Source of the DNA: Alphaproteobacteria bacterium
Lineage (GTDB): Bacteria; Pseudomonadota; Alphaproteobacteria; Sphingomonadales; Sphingomonadaceae
Direction: 5' to 3'
DNA: 47,815 nucleotides
Assembly: GCA_030431435.1 (NCBI GenBank)
Contig: JAUIJI010000007.1
Location: 1 to 47,815, forward strand
The notes beneath the pieces are model-generated. The model made no database searches and had not been told where the DNA came from. It was given only the letters and a program-made list of their open reading frames with translations. A program made the translations under genes and the position numbers. Positions 8,074 through 16,158 of this stretch are shown here, piece by piece. Every line of letters starts with the position of its first letter. The stretch's first letter is position 1.

Positions 8074-8101
8074 TTGACAGGGGTTCTACCCCAAATGTCA
8101 G

Positions 8102-8134
8102 CGGGCGGACCTGCTCTCCCAGCCAGTCCGCCCG
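8102..8134 (-). terminator. Stem-loop after the MFS gene
   Basis: Inverted repeat CGGGCGGAC (8102-8110) and GTCCGCCCG (8126-8134) with a 15-nt loop, ending 10 bp beyond the MFS stop on the minus strand. No U-tract, so termination is a guess. It may separate the transporter gene from the frmA operon. Confidence 0.45.
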
Positions 8135-8144
8135 ACAGATGTCG

Positions 8145-9560
8145 TCAGGTTGAGGCCTTGGCGCGCTCTGCTGCTTCCAGTTCCATATCCTCATCCGCAT
8201 CGCGGATCGGCATGAAGAAAAGTAGCAGCGCAGCCAGCACCGAGCCGATGCCCATCAGCAGCGAGACGGTGAGCAAATTGTCCACCCCGCCGTTGATATT
8301 GTCGAACAGCCAGCCAGCCACGACGGGCGACCCGGCTGCGCCCAGGCGGCCCACGCCAAGCACGAAGCCCGTGCCGCTGCCGCGCGCATAGGCGGGGAAG
8401 CTGAGGGCGAAGGCGGCGTAGTAGCCGACGATGGCCGCGTTCGAGAAGAACATGGTGAGCAGCGCGGCGATACGCCAGTCCCACAGGCTTTCGTGACCAA
8501 GGCCGAAATAGCCCACGGCAGCAACACCCAGAAGCGCGGCAATGATCGTCGGCGCCTTGATACCGAACTTCTTCAGGAAGAAGCCGAAGATCGCGCCGCC
8601 GATGGCCCCGCCGATATTGGCGTAGGTCAGGCTGCTGGCACCCTCTGCCGGGGTGAAGCCGGCCAGCGCCACGATCGTCGGGGCGTTCTTGAGGATGTAG
8701 TAGAAGGTGAAGGTGTGGAACATGTAGCCAAAGGCCAGCATCAGCGTGACCGGACGCAGGCGCGGGTTGGCCAGGATGTCCGTTGCCTTGGGCTTGGGGC
8801 CGGTTTCCAGTACTTCCGGCAGCGAATCGATCGCCGCCTTGCCGAAGGCCTTCAACGACTTGTTGAGCTTCTCCAGCGCGCCAGCCGGGCGGCGAGCCGC
8901 GTAGAAGGCCGGGGTTTCGGGAACCAGGAAGATCACCAGGGGGATCATCGCTGCGGTAACGACAGCACCGAAGATGAACACATCGTGCCAGGTGCCGACA
9001 ACCAGCAGCCATTCCTGCGCCGCAAAGCCGCCGATCACACCGCCGACCGGATAACCGATAACGTAGAAGGCCATGGAGACAGAGCGACCGGTCGAGCTGG
9101 TGACTTCGGCCACCACCGCGTTGGTCGCGGCCAGCATGCCGCCGATGCCGAGGCCGGTGATGAAGCGCCAAAGTACGATATCGGTCAGCCAGCCGGTGCC
9201 CGGTACGCCGGGCAGCAGCTGCCAGTAGGTGGCATGGCCTGCCAGCCACATGCCCACAGTCATCACCGCGAGGCAGGTGAGCATGGTAATCTTGCGGCCG
9301 TATCTGTCGGCCATTCCGCCGAGGATGACCGAGCCGAAGCCCATGCCGACAAGTTCGGCAGACAGGACCACGCCCAGCTGGGTGCGGTCGATGCCCCATT
9401 CGGCCATCATGCCCGGGCCGGCAAAGGCGCTCGACAAGACGTCGAAGCCATCCAGCGCGTTGAGAAACACCATCAGCACCACCACGGCGATTTGCCGCGA
9501 GCCCATGGGCGTGTCCTTGATTACTGCAATGGGGTTTGCGCCCCCGGCGGGTCCGGCCAT
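8145..9560 (-). CDS. MFS transporter, aromatic acid:H+ symporter (AAHS) type
   Basis: Inner-membrane uptake permease, 471 residues from the ATG at 9560 (AGGAGAGGATC site). About 12 hydrophobic segments. The first carries LNALDGFDVLSSAFAGPGM, matching the AAHS signature region (LDGFD in TM1), and the loop after TM2 has GGMADRYGRK, the MFS A-type motif. The central loop has the PETPAF motif. AAHS members such as PcaK and VanK import protocatechuate- and vanillate-type acids; its place beside a MarR regulator and a lignostilbene dioxygenase suggests a lignin-derived aromatic as substrate (inference). The MarR gene ends 34 bp upstream on the same strand. Confidence 0.88.
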   Translation of the reverse strand: MAGPAGGANPIAVIKDTPMGSRQIAVVVLMVFLNALDGFDVLSSAFAGPGMMAEWGIDRTQLGVVLSAELVGMGFGSVILGGMADRYGRKITMLTCLAVMTVGMWLAGHATYWQLLPGVPGTGWLTDIVLWRFITGLGIGGMLAATNAVVAEVTSSTGRSVSMAFYVIGYPVGGVIGGFAAQEWLLVVGTWHDVFIFGAVVTAAMIPLVIFLVPETPAFYAARRPAGALEKLNKSLKAFGKAAIDSLPEVLETGPKPKATDILANPRLRPVTLMLAFGYMFHTFTFYYILKNAPTIVALAGFTPAEGASSLTYANIGGAIGGAIFGFFLKKFGIKAPTIIAALLGVAAVGYFGLGHESLWDWRIAALLTMFFSNAAIVGYYAAFALSFPAYARGSGTGFVLGVGRLGAAGSPVVAGWLFDNINGGVDNLLTVSLLMGIGSVLAALLLFFMPIRDADEDMELEAAERAKAST

Positions 9561-9594
9561 TTTCAGATCCTCTCCTGAACTCTCTCTCGCGCCT

Positions 9595-10074
9595 TCAATC
9601 GTGGATTCGCGCCAGCATTTCCACCAGTTTTTCAATTTCCTCGTCTGTAAAACGGCTTTTCAGCCAGTTTTCATGGCTTTCGATGCAGTGTTTCGCCTGA
9701 TCAAGCACCTTTTCGCCGGCCCTTGTCAGGGACAGCGCCTGTTTTCGCCCGTCGTTTGGTGAACGTTTGCGCTGCAGATAGCCGCGCTCCTCCAGCCGGT
9801 TGACGATGGTCATGGTCGTCGCCCTGTCCATCTGCAACCGGTTGCCCAGTTCGATCTGGGCGATCTGCGGCTGGTCGCTTACCAGCCAGAGGATCGAGAC
9901 CTGCTTCTGCGTCAGGCCAAGATCGGCAAAAGTCTCGTTGAAATGGCGATAAACCGCGCCATGTGCGAGGCGGATATGGAAACCGACAATGCTGTCCAGC
10001 GCGCCGATCGCGTCGCCCGCATCATCCTTGTTCTTGATCAATGCGCCGCTTGCCACGCTATGGTTCCCGTCCAT
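9595..10074 (-). CDS. MarR-family transcriptional regulator
   Basis: Winged-helix regulator, 159 residues from the ATG at 10074; a longer TTG start at 10125 would cover the putative operator and is less likely. Core: TQKQVSILWLVSD, IELGNRLQMDRATTMTIVNRLEERGYLQRKRSPNDGRKQALSLT, which is the MarR recognition helix and wing, with a C-terminal dimerisation helix. MarR proteins of aromatic clusters usually repress until bound by an aromatic ligand or its CoA ester. Divergent from the lignostilbene dioxygenase gene (80-bp gap) and co-directional with the AAHS transporter, so it probably controls both. Confidence 0.92.
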   Translation of the reverse strand: MDGNHSVASGALIKNKDDAGDAIGALDSIVGFHIRLAHGAVYRHFNETFADLGLTQKQVSILWLVSDQPQIAQIELGNRLQMDRATTMTIVNRLEERGYLQRKRSPNDGRKQALSLTRAGEKVLDQAKHCIESHENWLKSRFTDEEIEKLVEMLARIHD

Positions 10075-10106
10075 TGGAGTGCCCGCCCTGCGGGTGTCTT
10101 GCCTAT

Positions 10107-10125
10107 TTGTTAGTAAAGCATACAA
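10107..10125. promoter_or_regulatory. Candidate MarR operator in the divergent promoter
   Basis: AT-rich imperfect palindrome TTGTTAGTAAAGCATACAA, with half-sites TTGTnnG and CnnACAA, in the 80-bp gap between the divergent MarR and dioxygenase genes. Size and symmetry fit a MarR site. It lies 30-48 bp upstream of the dioxygenase start, overlapping where a promoter would be. Confidence 0.45.
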
Positions 10126-10154
10126 TTCCGCGCAAGGAGAGGACTCGAAACACT

Positions 10155-11642
10155 ATGGCGCATTTCCCGGACAATCCGAACTTTACCGGCTTCAACACCC
10201 CCAGCAGGATCGAGGCGGATATCGAAGACCTCGTCCATGAAGGCGAGATTCCCAAGGGCATCGACGGCGCATTCTTCCGCGTGCAGCCCGATCCGCAGTT
10301 CCCGCCGCTGCTGGGCGATGACATCGCCTTCAACGGCGACGGCATGATCACCCGCTTCCACATCCATGACGGGCAGGTGGACTTCAAGCAGCGCTGGGCC
10401 AAGACCGACAAATGGTTTGCCGAACGCAAGGCCGGTCGCGGGCTGTTCGGCAAGTATCGCAACCCCACCACCGATGATCCCTCGGTGAAGGGCATGATCC
10501 GTTCCACGGCCAACACCAATGCCTGGATTTACGCTGGCAAGCTGTGGGCGATGAAGGAAGACAGCCCGGCGCTGGTGATGGACCCGGTGACGATGGAAAC
10601 CGAAGGGTTCGAAACCTGGGAAGGCACGATGAAGAGCGAAACCTTCACCGCCCATCCCAAGATCGATCCGGCCACCGGCAACATGGTGGCCATCGGCTAT
10701 GCCGCATCGGGCCTGTGCAGCGACGATGTCTCCTACATGGAGGTCGACAGCGACGGAAACCTTGTGCGCGAGAAGTGGTTCAAGGTGCCGTACTATTGCA
10801 TGATGCACGACTTCGCGATCACCGAGGATTACCTGGTGCTGCACATCGTGCCGTCCACCAGCAGCTGGGAGCGCCTCAACGCCGGCGAGATCCACTTCGG
10901 CTTCGATACGACCATGCCGGTCTATCTCGGCATCATCCCGCGCAGGGACGATTTGAAGGACGAGGATATCCGCTGGTTCAAGCGCGACAACTGCTTTGCC
11001 AGCCACGTGGTCAACGCCTGGCAGGAAGGCAGCAAGGTCCACTTCGTGATCCCCGAAGCGAAGAACAACATGTTCCCCTTCTTCCCCGATATCCACGGCG
11101 CGCCGTTCAACGGTGCCGAAGCGATGAGCAAGCTCACCCGCTGGACTGTGGACATGGCGAGCAATGGTGACGAGTTCGACGAAATCGAACAGCTGACCGA
11201 AACCGCCAGCGAATTCCCCCGGATCGACGATCGCTTCGCTGGCGTGAAGACGCGCTACACCTGGGGCCTCGAGATGGACATGAGCCGTCCCAACGAGCTG
11301 AAGGGCGGTAGCGCTGGCGGTTTCCTGATGAACTGCCTGTTCCTCAAGGATCTGGAAACAGGCGAAGAAAAGCACTGGTGGTGCGGCCCCGTTTCTTCCC
11401 TGCAGGAGCCCTGCTTCATCCCGCGCAGCAAGGATGCACCCGAGGGCGATGGCTGGATCGTGATGCTTTGCAACCGGCTGGAAAACCGCAATTCGGACCT
11501 GCTGATCTTCGATGCGCTCGATATCGAAAAAGGACCGGTGGCGACGGTCCACGTGCCTATCCGCCTGCGCTTCGGCCTGCACGGCAATTTCGCCCGTTCG
11601 GAAGATATCGGGCTAAAGGCGCCGGAACCGGTGCCCGCCTGA
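10155..11642 (+). CDS. Lignostilbene dioxygenase (carotenoid cleavage oxygenase family), NOV1-like
   Basis: Fe(II) dioxygenase that splits the central double bond of 4-hydroxystilbenes such as lignostilbene to two aromatic aldehydes (vanillin). 495 residues from the ATG at 10155 (AAGGAGAGG site). The four iron-binding histidines fall at H167, H218, H284 and H476, and the residues that recognise the phenol ring fall at F59, Y101 and K134. These are the numbers I recall for Novosphingobium aromaticivorans NOV1, implying very close colinearity. Seven-bladed propeller family; cytoplasmic. Divergent from MarR and upstream of a serine hydrolase gene. Activity on stilbenes rather than carotenoids is well supported by K134/Y101; the exact substrate is not known. 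Confidence 0.93.
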   Translation: MAHFPDNPNFTGFNTPSRIEADIEDLVHEGEIPKGIDGAFFRVQPDPQFPPLLGDDIAFNGDGMITRFHIHDGQVDFKQRWAKTDKWFAERKAGRGLFGKYRNPTTDDPSVKGMIRSTANTNAWIYAGKLWAMKEDSPALVMDPVTMETEGFETWEGTMKSETFTAHPKIDPATGNMVAIGYAASGLCSDDVSYMEVDSDGNLVREKWFKVPYYCMMHDFAITEDYLVLHIVPSTSSWERLNAGEIHFGFDTTMPVYLGIIPRRDDLKDEDIRWFKRDNCFASHVVNAWQEGSKVHFVIPEAKNNMFPFFPDIHGAPFNGAEAMSKLTRWTVDMASNGDEFDEIEQLTETASEFPRIDDRFAGVKTRYTWGLEMDMSRPNELKGGSAGGFLMNCLFLKDLETGEEKHWWCGPVSSLQEPCFIPRSKDAPEGDGWIVMLCNRLENRNSDLLIFDALDIEKGPVATVHVPIRLRFGLHGNFARSEDIGLKAPEPVPA

Positions 11643-11718
11643 TAAAGGCCTTGCCGTTGGGCACTTGATTTCGTCCCTCTCCTTACGCAAACCTGATGAC
11701 TTGAGGAGAGGGACAATC

Positions 11719-12972
11719 ATGAAAATTCGTCTGGCAATCACCGCCGCTGCACTCGTGCTGGCCGGGTGTGACGCGCAATCCGACATCGCGGTTGCCGATA
11801 CGGCGCCGATGTCGCAGCAGGAAACCGCAGGCAGCCTTGCGCCGTCGCCTGCGACTATCGCGATGCGCTGGCAATTGCTCAACCCCGACGTCAATTCCTT
11901 CACTTTCCGCAACACTCAGGACGTATTCGCCTGGCGCGCGGTGGAAGCTCCCGAAACGCCATGGGAATTGCGCAAGGTAACGGAAGAATTCGCCCTGCCG
12001 CTGGCCGATACGGCCGAAGGTGAGGCGGATTATGCCGTCTGGGCGGACCGCACGTTTACCAATGCGTTCATCGTGCTGCGCGACGGACAGATCGTGTTCG
12101 AGGATTACCGCAACCGGATGCATCCCGAGACGCCACATATCGGTTTTTCCATGACCAAGACGATCACCGCCATGCTGGTGGGACAGGCGCTGGAGCGCGG
12201 CGAGATCGAGAGCCTAGACGACCCGGCGAGCAAATATGTGCCGCAGCTGGCAAGCGGTGCCTATGGCGATGCAACCATCCGCCAGATCCTGCAGATGCGT
12301 TCTGGCGCGGACATCATGGAACGCTACGACTTCGGCGAAAACCCCAGCCTTGCCGGACGCATCCACGAAACCGCGATCATCAACAACCAGGCGCGCTTTG
12401 CCGATTTCGCAGTCGATATTCCCGCACGAGAGGCGCCGGGCACCTCGTTCAACTATGCCACGCTCGATACGGCGGTGCTCGGCTGGGTGTTGGAAGAAGC
12501 GACCGGAGAACGGATCGAAGACCTGATGGAAGCCCGCATCTGGCAACCCATGGGTGCGGAATTCGATGGCCATTTCCTTGCCGATGGTCCCGTGGGCGAA
12601 GGCCGGGCGCTCAATGGCATGGGCTTCAACGCCACATTGCGTGATTTTGCCCGCCTGGGCCAGCTGATGCTTGACGGCGGCATGGCTGGCGAAACCCGCG
12701 TTCTGCCTGAAGGCTGGGTTGGTCAGATGAGCGAGATGCTCCCCACCGGCGCACCTGCAGGCGCAGGCTATCCCGGCTATGGCTTCCAGACGTGGCAGGT
12801 GGATGGCGAGCCGGGTGCCTATTCGGCCGTGGGTCTGGCGGGGCAATACATATATGTGCACCCTGAAACCCGTACCGTGATCGTGAAGCTGAGCTATTAT
12901 CCGCCGGTCGAGCCGCAATGGCTGGACGGCGAGGTGATCGGCTATTTCGGCAAGGTTGCGAATACGCCCTGA
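11719..12972 (+). CDS. Lipoprotein serine hydrolase, class C beta-lactamase/NylB family
   Basis: 417 residues from the ATG at 11719 (GAGGAGAGG site, 76 bp after the dioxygenase). The N-terminus is a lipoprotein signal with lipobox LAGC (C17), so it should be anchored in the envelope. A beta-lactamase-fold serine hydrolase follows with nucleophile motif SMTK at 144-147 in HIGFSMTKT; the usual YxN motif appears as NYATLDT and the third motif as GLAGQYIYV, a pattern seen in 6-aminohexanoate-dimer hydrolase and esterase relatives rather than true beta-lactamases. Substrate unknown; an ester- or amide-cleaving role on exported aromatics is only a guess. May be co-transcribed with the dioxygenase and the DUF3237 gene. 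Confidence 0.85.
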   Translation: MKIRLAITAAALVLAGCDAQSDIAVADTAPMSQQETAGSLAPSPATIAMRWQLLNPDVNSFTFRNTQDVFAWRAVEAPETPWELRKVTEEFALPLADTAEGEADYAVWADRTFTNAFIVLRDGQIVFEDYRNRMHPETPHIGFSMTKTITAMLVGQALERGEIESLDDPASKYVPQLASGAYGDATIRQILQMRSGADIMERYDFGENPSLAGRIHETAIINNQARFADFAVDIPAREAPGTSFNYATLDTAVLGWVLEEATGERIEDLMEARIWQPMGAEFDGHFLADGPVGEGRALNGMGFNATLRDFARLGQLMLDGGMAGETRVLPEGWVGQMSEMLPTGAPAGAGYPGYGFQTWQVDGEPGAYSAVGLAGQYIYVHPETRTVIVKLSYYPPVEPQWLDGEVIGYFGKVANTP

Positions 12973-13037
12973 TCGCCTGCCCGGCGGGTTTCCTTGCAGG
13001 GAACACTGCTACACCAACAATCAAAAGAGGATTGCCG

Positions 13038-13499
13038 ATGATCAAGCCGGAACTGGAGTTTGTGTATGAAGCAGGCGGCGAGCTGGATGAGCCGCGCCAG
13101 ATCGGCGAGACCTTCGACGGCACGCGCCGGATTATCCCGATCTTTTCCGGGGGGTATGTGAAGGGGCCGAAGATCAACGGCCAGCTGATGGGCAATTCGG
13201 CGGACTGGCAGGTGACGCGACACGATGGCGTCACGGTGGCAGACGCGCTTTACGCGATCGAGACCGATGATGGCGAGCTGATCCAGATCCGCAATCGCGG
13301 CCTGCGCCACGGACCGGTGGAAGTGATGCAGCGGCTTGTAATGGGCGAGGATGTCGATCCGAGCGAGTATTATTTCCGCACCGTGCCCGAATTCATCGCC
13401 CCTAACGGCAAGTATGAATGGTTGAACAAGTCGATCTTCGTCTGCGCCGGTGCGCGTTATGCCAGCTCGATCAGGATGTGGGTCTGGCGCGTTACATGA
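13038..13499 (+). CDS. DUF3237 domain protein
   Basis: 153 residues, single DUF3237 beta-barrel domain: N-terminal LEFVYEAGGELDEPRQIGET, central FSGGYVKGPKINGQLMGNSADWQ and DALYAIETDDGELIQIRNRGLRHGP, C-terminal YYFRTVPEFIA and YEWLNKSIFVCAGAR. ATG at 13038 has an AAGAGG site; the gene follows the serine hydrolase by 65 bp. DUF3237 proteins are common near aromatic and steroid catabolic genes but have no settled function. No signal peptide. The C-terminal RYASSIRMWVWRVT fits the usual family ending, so the gene looks intact. Confidence 0.86.
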   Translation: MIKPELEFVYEAGGELDEPRQIGETFDGTRRIIPIFSGGYVKGPKINGQLMGNSADWQVTRHDGVTVADALYAIETDDGELIQIRNRGLRHGPVEVMQRLVMGEDVDPSEYYFRTVPEFIAPNGKYEWLNKSIFVCAGARYASSIRMWVWRVT

Positions 13500-13589
13500 C
13501 GCTCCGGATTCCTCGGCTTCCCGGTCAGAATTTGGGAACATGGGCAGTCGGCATGCTTTGACTCACCGTATACCAACGGAGGATCATCC

Positions 13590-14159
13590 ATGCGTTTCAC
13601 AATTCTGCCCCTTTCCGCGATCGCACTTTCGCTTGCAGCATGCGGGGACACCGTCCCTGCGGCTGATGAGGAATTGCAGGACGAGCTCGCCATGGACGGC
13701 ATGGAAGCGGTGCAGGCTCAGGAAGCCGTCGCCATGCTCACCATGGCTGACGGGACGGCTGTTGGGGAGGCGCGTGCCACGGGTTCTGCCGGCGGCGTGA
13801 CCATCAATGTCGAAGCGGTCGGGCTGGAACCGGGCCTGCACGGTGTGCATGTCCACGAAACCGGTTCATGCGAACCCGATTTCGCGGCGGCTGGCGGTCA
13901 CTGGAACCCCGGTGATACTTCGCACGGGCTGGAAGGTGATGACGGCCAGCACGCCGGTGACATGCCCAACCTCGAAGTGAACGAGAACGGGCTTGGAACG
14001 CTCAGCTACATGCTCTCGATCGATGCCACCTGGGACGGGCTGATGACCGGGGACGGTTCGGCCCTCATCATCCATTCCGGCCCTGACGACCAGATGACCG
14101 ATCCGTCCGGCGATAGCGGGGATCGCATTGCCTGCGGTGTCTTCACCGCACCTGCCTGA
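13590..14159 (+). CDS. sodC: Cu/Zn superoxide dismutase, lipoprotein form
   Basis: Dismutates superoxide in the periplasm. 189 residues; signal peptide with lipobox SLAAC (C18), so probably membrane-anchored rather than soluble. Metal ligands visible: Cu H87, H89, H112 and H162; Zn H104, H112, H121 and D124; disulfide C94-C182. The usual GGHFNP motif is GGHWNP here. An acidic linker (residues 25-45) joins the anchor to the domain. Followed by a strong rho-independent terminator, so it ends the plus-strand group begun by the dioxygenase; 90 bp separate it from DUF3237, so it may have its own promoter. Confidence 0.95.
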   Translation: MRFTILPLSAIALSLAACGDTVPAADEELQDELAMDGMEAVQAQEAVAMLTMADGTAVGEARATGSAGGVTINVEAVGLEPGLHGVHVHETGSCEPDFAAAGGHWNPGDTSHGLEGDDGQHAGDMPNLEVNENGLGTLSYMLSIDATWDGLMTGDGSALIIHSGPDDQMTDPSGDSGDRIACGVFTAPA

Positions 14160-14171
14160 CAAGAAGGTGTC

Positions 14172-14196
14172 AGCCCCGGCTGATGCCGGGGCTTTT
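14172..14196 (+). terminator. Rho-independent terminator of sodC
   Basis: AGCCCCGGC (14172-14180), loop TGAT, GCCGGGGCT (14185-14193), followed by TTTT. It lies 12 bp after the sodC stop and directly abuts the end of the convergent helicase gene. Confidence 0.9.
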
Positions 14197-16007
14197 CACT
14201 TGCGCGGTGGCTTTTTCTTGAACGGCTTGCCCTTCCTGACAGGCTTGCCGGGGCCGCCGCCATCGGCGTTGGGCTTGGCGCGATAGGGTTTCGCCCCGCC
14301 GCCCTTGCGGTGCGGTTTGGGGCTGACGCGCTGTCCCGCAGGGCCACCAGAATGGCCGCGCCTGCGGTTCTGCCGTGCCATTTCGCGCGGACCGGTGGCT
14401 GAGCGTTCGATGCCTATGCTCTCGTCGCCCGCCTCGCGTTCGGCCTCACCGGTGCGGTTGGCGGCATCGGCAAACTTGTCAGCGATATTGCGCGGGATCT
14501 GCACGAAGGTTTCAGCAGGGCCGATGCGGATCGCGCCGATCTCGTTCTTCGACACATGGCCGCGGCGGCACAGAGTCGGCAGGATCCACTTCGGGTCCGC
14601 GCCCTGGCTTCGGCCGATATCCATCCGGAACCACACCGTATCCTCGAAACCGGATCGGTGGCGCTGCTCCTGGGCGGCCTTGCGCGCTTCGGGCGTATTG
14701 GCGGTGAGCTCTTCGGGCTGCGGCAGCTTTGCACGATGCGCATTGACCAGCGCGGCGGCAACTTGCTCTGCGCCGAGTTGCTCCAGCAGGCGTGCACCGA
14801 GTTCGCGGTCTTCCTCGTCAATGTCCATCGGCTGCAGCAGTTTTTCGAGCAAGCGTTCGCGATCCTGCTTGCGGATCATTTCTGCTGTCGGCGGGTCCAT
14901 CCACTCGGCCTCGATCCGCGCATGGCGCAGCATCGATTCCACCCGCTTGCGGCGCGGATAGGGCACGATCAGTACCGCTGTGCCCTTCTTGCCCGCACGG
15001 CCCGTCCGTCCCGAGCGGTGCTGCAAAGCCTCGGCGTCGCGGGGAATCTCGACATGCACCACCAGCGATACGCCGGGCAGGTCGATCCCGCGTGCGGCCA
15101 CGTCGGTCGCCACGCACACGCGGGCGCGACGATCGCGCAGTGCCTGCATCGCGTGGTTGCGTTCGGACTGGGTGTGTTCGCCGGAAAGGGCGACGACGGC
15201 AAAGCCGCGCTCCTGCAAGATCGCGTGCAAGTGGCGCACCTTCTCGCGCGTGGCGCAGAACAGGATCGCGGTTTCCGCCTCGTGATAGCGCAGCAGGTTG
15301 ACCACCGCGTTCTCGACCTCGGGCGGGGCCACGGTCATCGCCTGATAGGCGATATCGCCGTGGCCGCGATTGTCATTGCCGATCGTGGAGATGCGCAGCG
15401 CCTCGTTCTGGTAGCGCCCGGCCAGCGCAACGATCTGGCGCGGCAGCGTGGCGGAGAACAGCAGCGTGCGGCGGCCTTGCGGCGTCGCGTCGAGGATTTC
15501 CTCCAGCTCTTCGCGAAAGCCCATGTCGAGCATTTCGTCTGCCTCATCGAGCACGGCTGCTCGCAGGCCCGTGAGGTTCAGCGCCCCGCGTTCGAGATGA
15601 TCGCGCAAGCGGCCCGGCGTGCCGACCACGATCTGCGCTCCGCCGCGCAGGTTCCGCCGTTCCTTCGAGGCGTCCATGCCGCCAACACAAGTGGCGATAT
15701 GCGCGCCAGCCTCGCGATAAAGCCAGCCGAGTTCGCGGCTCACTTGCAGCGCCAGTTCGCGCGTAGGGGCAATCACCAGCGCCAGCGGGCCGGTGTTGGC
15801 GGGCACGCGGCCATTCTCATCGAGCAGGTTCTCCGCCAGCGCGAGGCCGAAGGCGACAGTCTTGCCGGAGCCGGTCTGCGCGGAAACCAGCAAATCGCGC
15901 CCATGCGCTTCTTCCACCACCACGGCGGACTGGACATCGGTGAGGCCATCATAGCCACGGGCGGAAAGGGCGCTGGCGAGCAGCGGCGGAAGGTGCGAAA
16001 AAGGCAT
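14196..16007 (-). CDS. DEAD-box ATP-dependent RNA helicase with basic tail
   Basis: 603 residues. RecA1: AQTGSGKT (43-50), PTREL (81-85), DEAD (154-157), SAT (185-187). RecA2: TDVAARGIDLPG and HRSGRTGR (330-337). The C-terminus carries a DbpA/CsdA-type RNA-binding domain (WFRMDIGRSQGADPKWILP, about residues 462-480) and then a ~100-residue Arg/Gly/Lys/Pro-rich tail ending in KKKPPRK. Likely acts in ribosome assembly or cold-stress RNA remodelling, like CsdA/DeaD. Convergent with sodC; not part of the catabolic cluster but separates its two halves. Assignment to the DeaD/CsdA branch is probable, not proven. Confidence 0.95.
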   Translation of the reverse strand: MPFSHLPPLLASALSARGYDGLTDVQSAVVVEEAHGRDLLVSAQTGSGKTVAFGLALAENLLDENGRVPANTGPLALVIAPTRELALQVSRELGWLYREAGAHIATCVGGMDASKERRNLRGGAQIVVGTPGRLRDHLERGALNLTGLRAAVLDEADEMLDMGFREELEEILDATPQGRRTLLFSATLPRQIVALAGRYQNEALRISTIGNDNRGHGDIAYQAMTVAPPEVENAVVNLLRYHEAETAILFCATREKVRHLHAILQERGFAVVALSGEHTQSERNHAMQALRDRRARVCVATDVAARGIDLPGVSLVVHVEIPRDAEALQHRSGRTGRAGKKGTAVLIVPYPRRKRVESMLRHARIEAEWMDPPTAEMIRKQDRERLLEKLLQPMDIDEEDRELGARLLEQLGAEQVAAALVNAHRAKLPQPEELTANTPEARKAAQEQRHRSGFEDTVWFRMDIGRSQGADPKWILPTLCRRGHVSKNEIGAIRIGPAETFVQIPRNIADKFADAANRTGEAEREAGDESIGIERSATGPREMARQNRRRGHSGGPAGQRVSPKPHRKGGGAKPYRAKPNADGGGPGKPVRKGKPFKKKPPRK

Positions 16008-16158
16008 TGTTCAGGGCTTTCAGTCGCAGCGGCGGATGCACTCCAGCCTGCCGCGCAATAGGGTCTTTGGCCGAATCCCCCGATTGGGGAAACGGACCTT
16101 CGCGGGCGCCCCTACACGCAATTTGCGCGAAAAGCTTGTCCTGTTATTGGCTGACGTG

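Noticed and set aside
11719-12972. Beta-lactamase (antibiotic resistance) call
   Set aside because: SxxK is present but the YxN and KTG boxes are not the beta-lactamase versions; an esterase/NylB-type hydrolase fits better.
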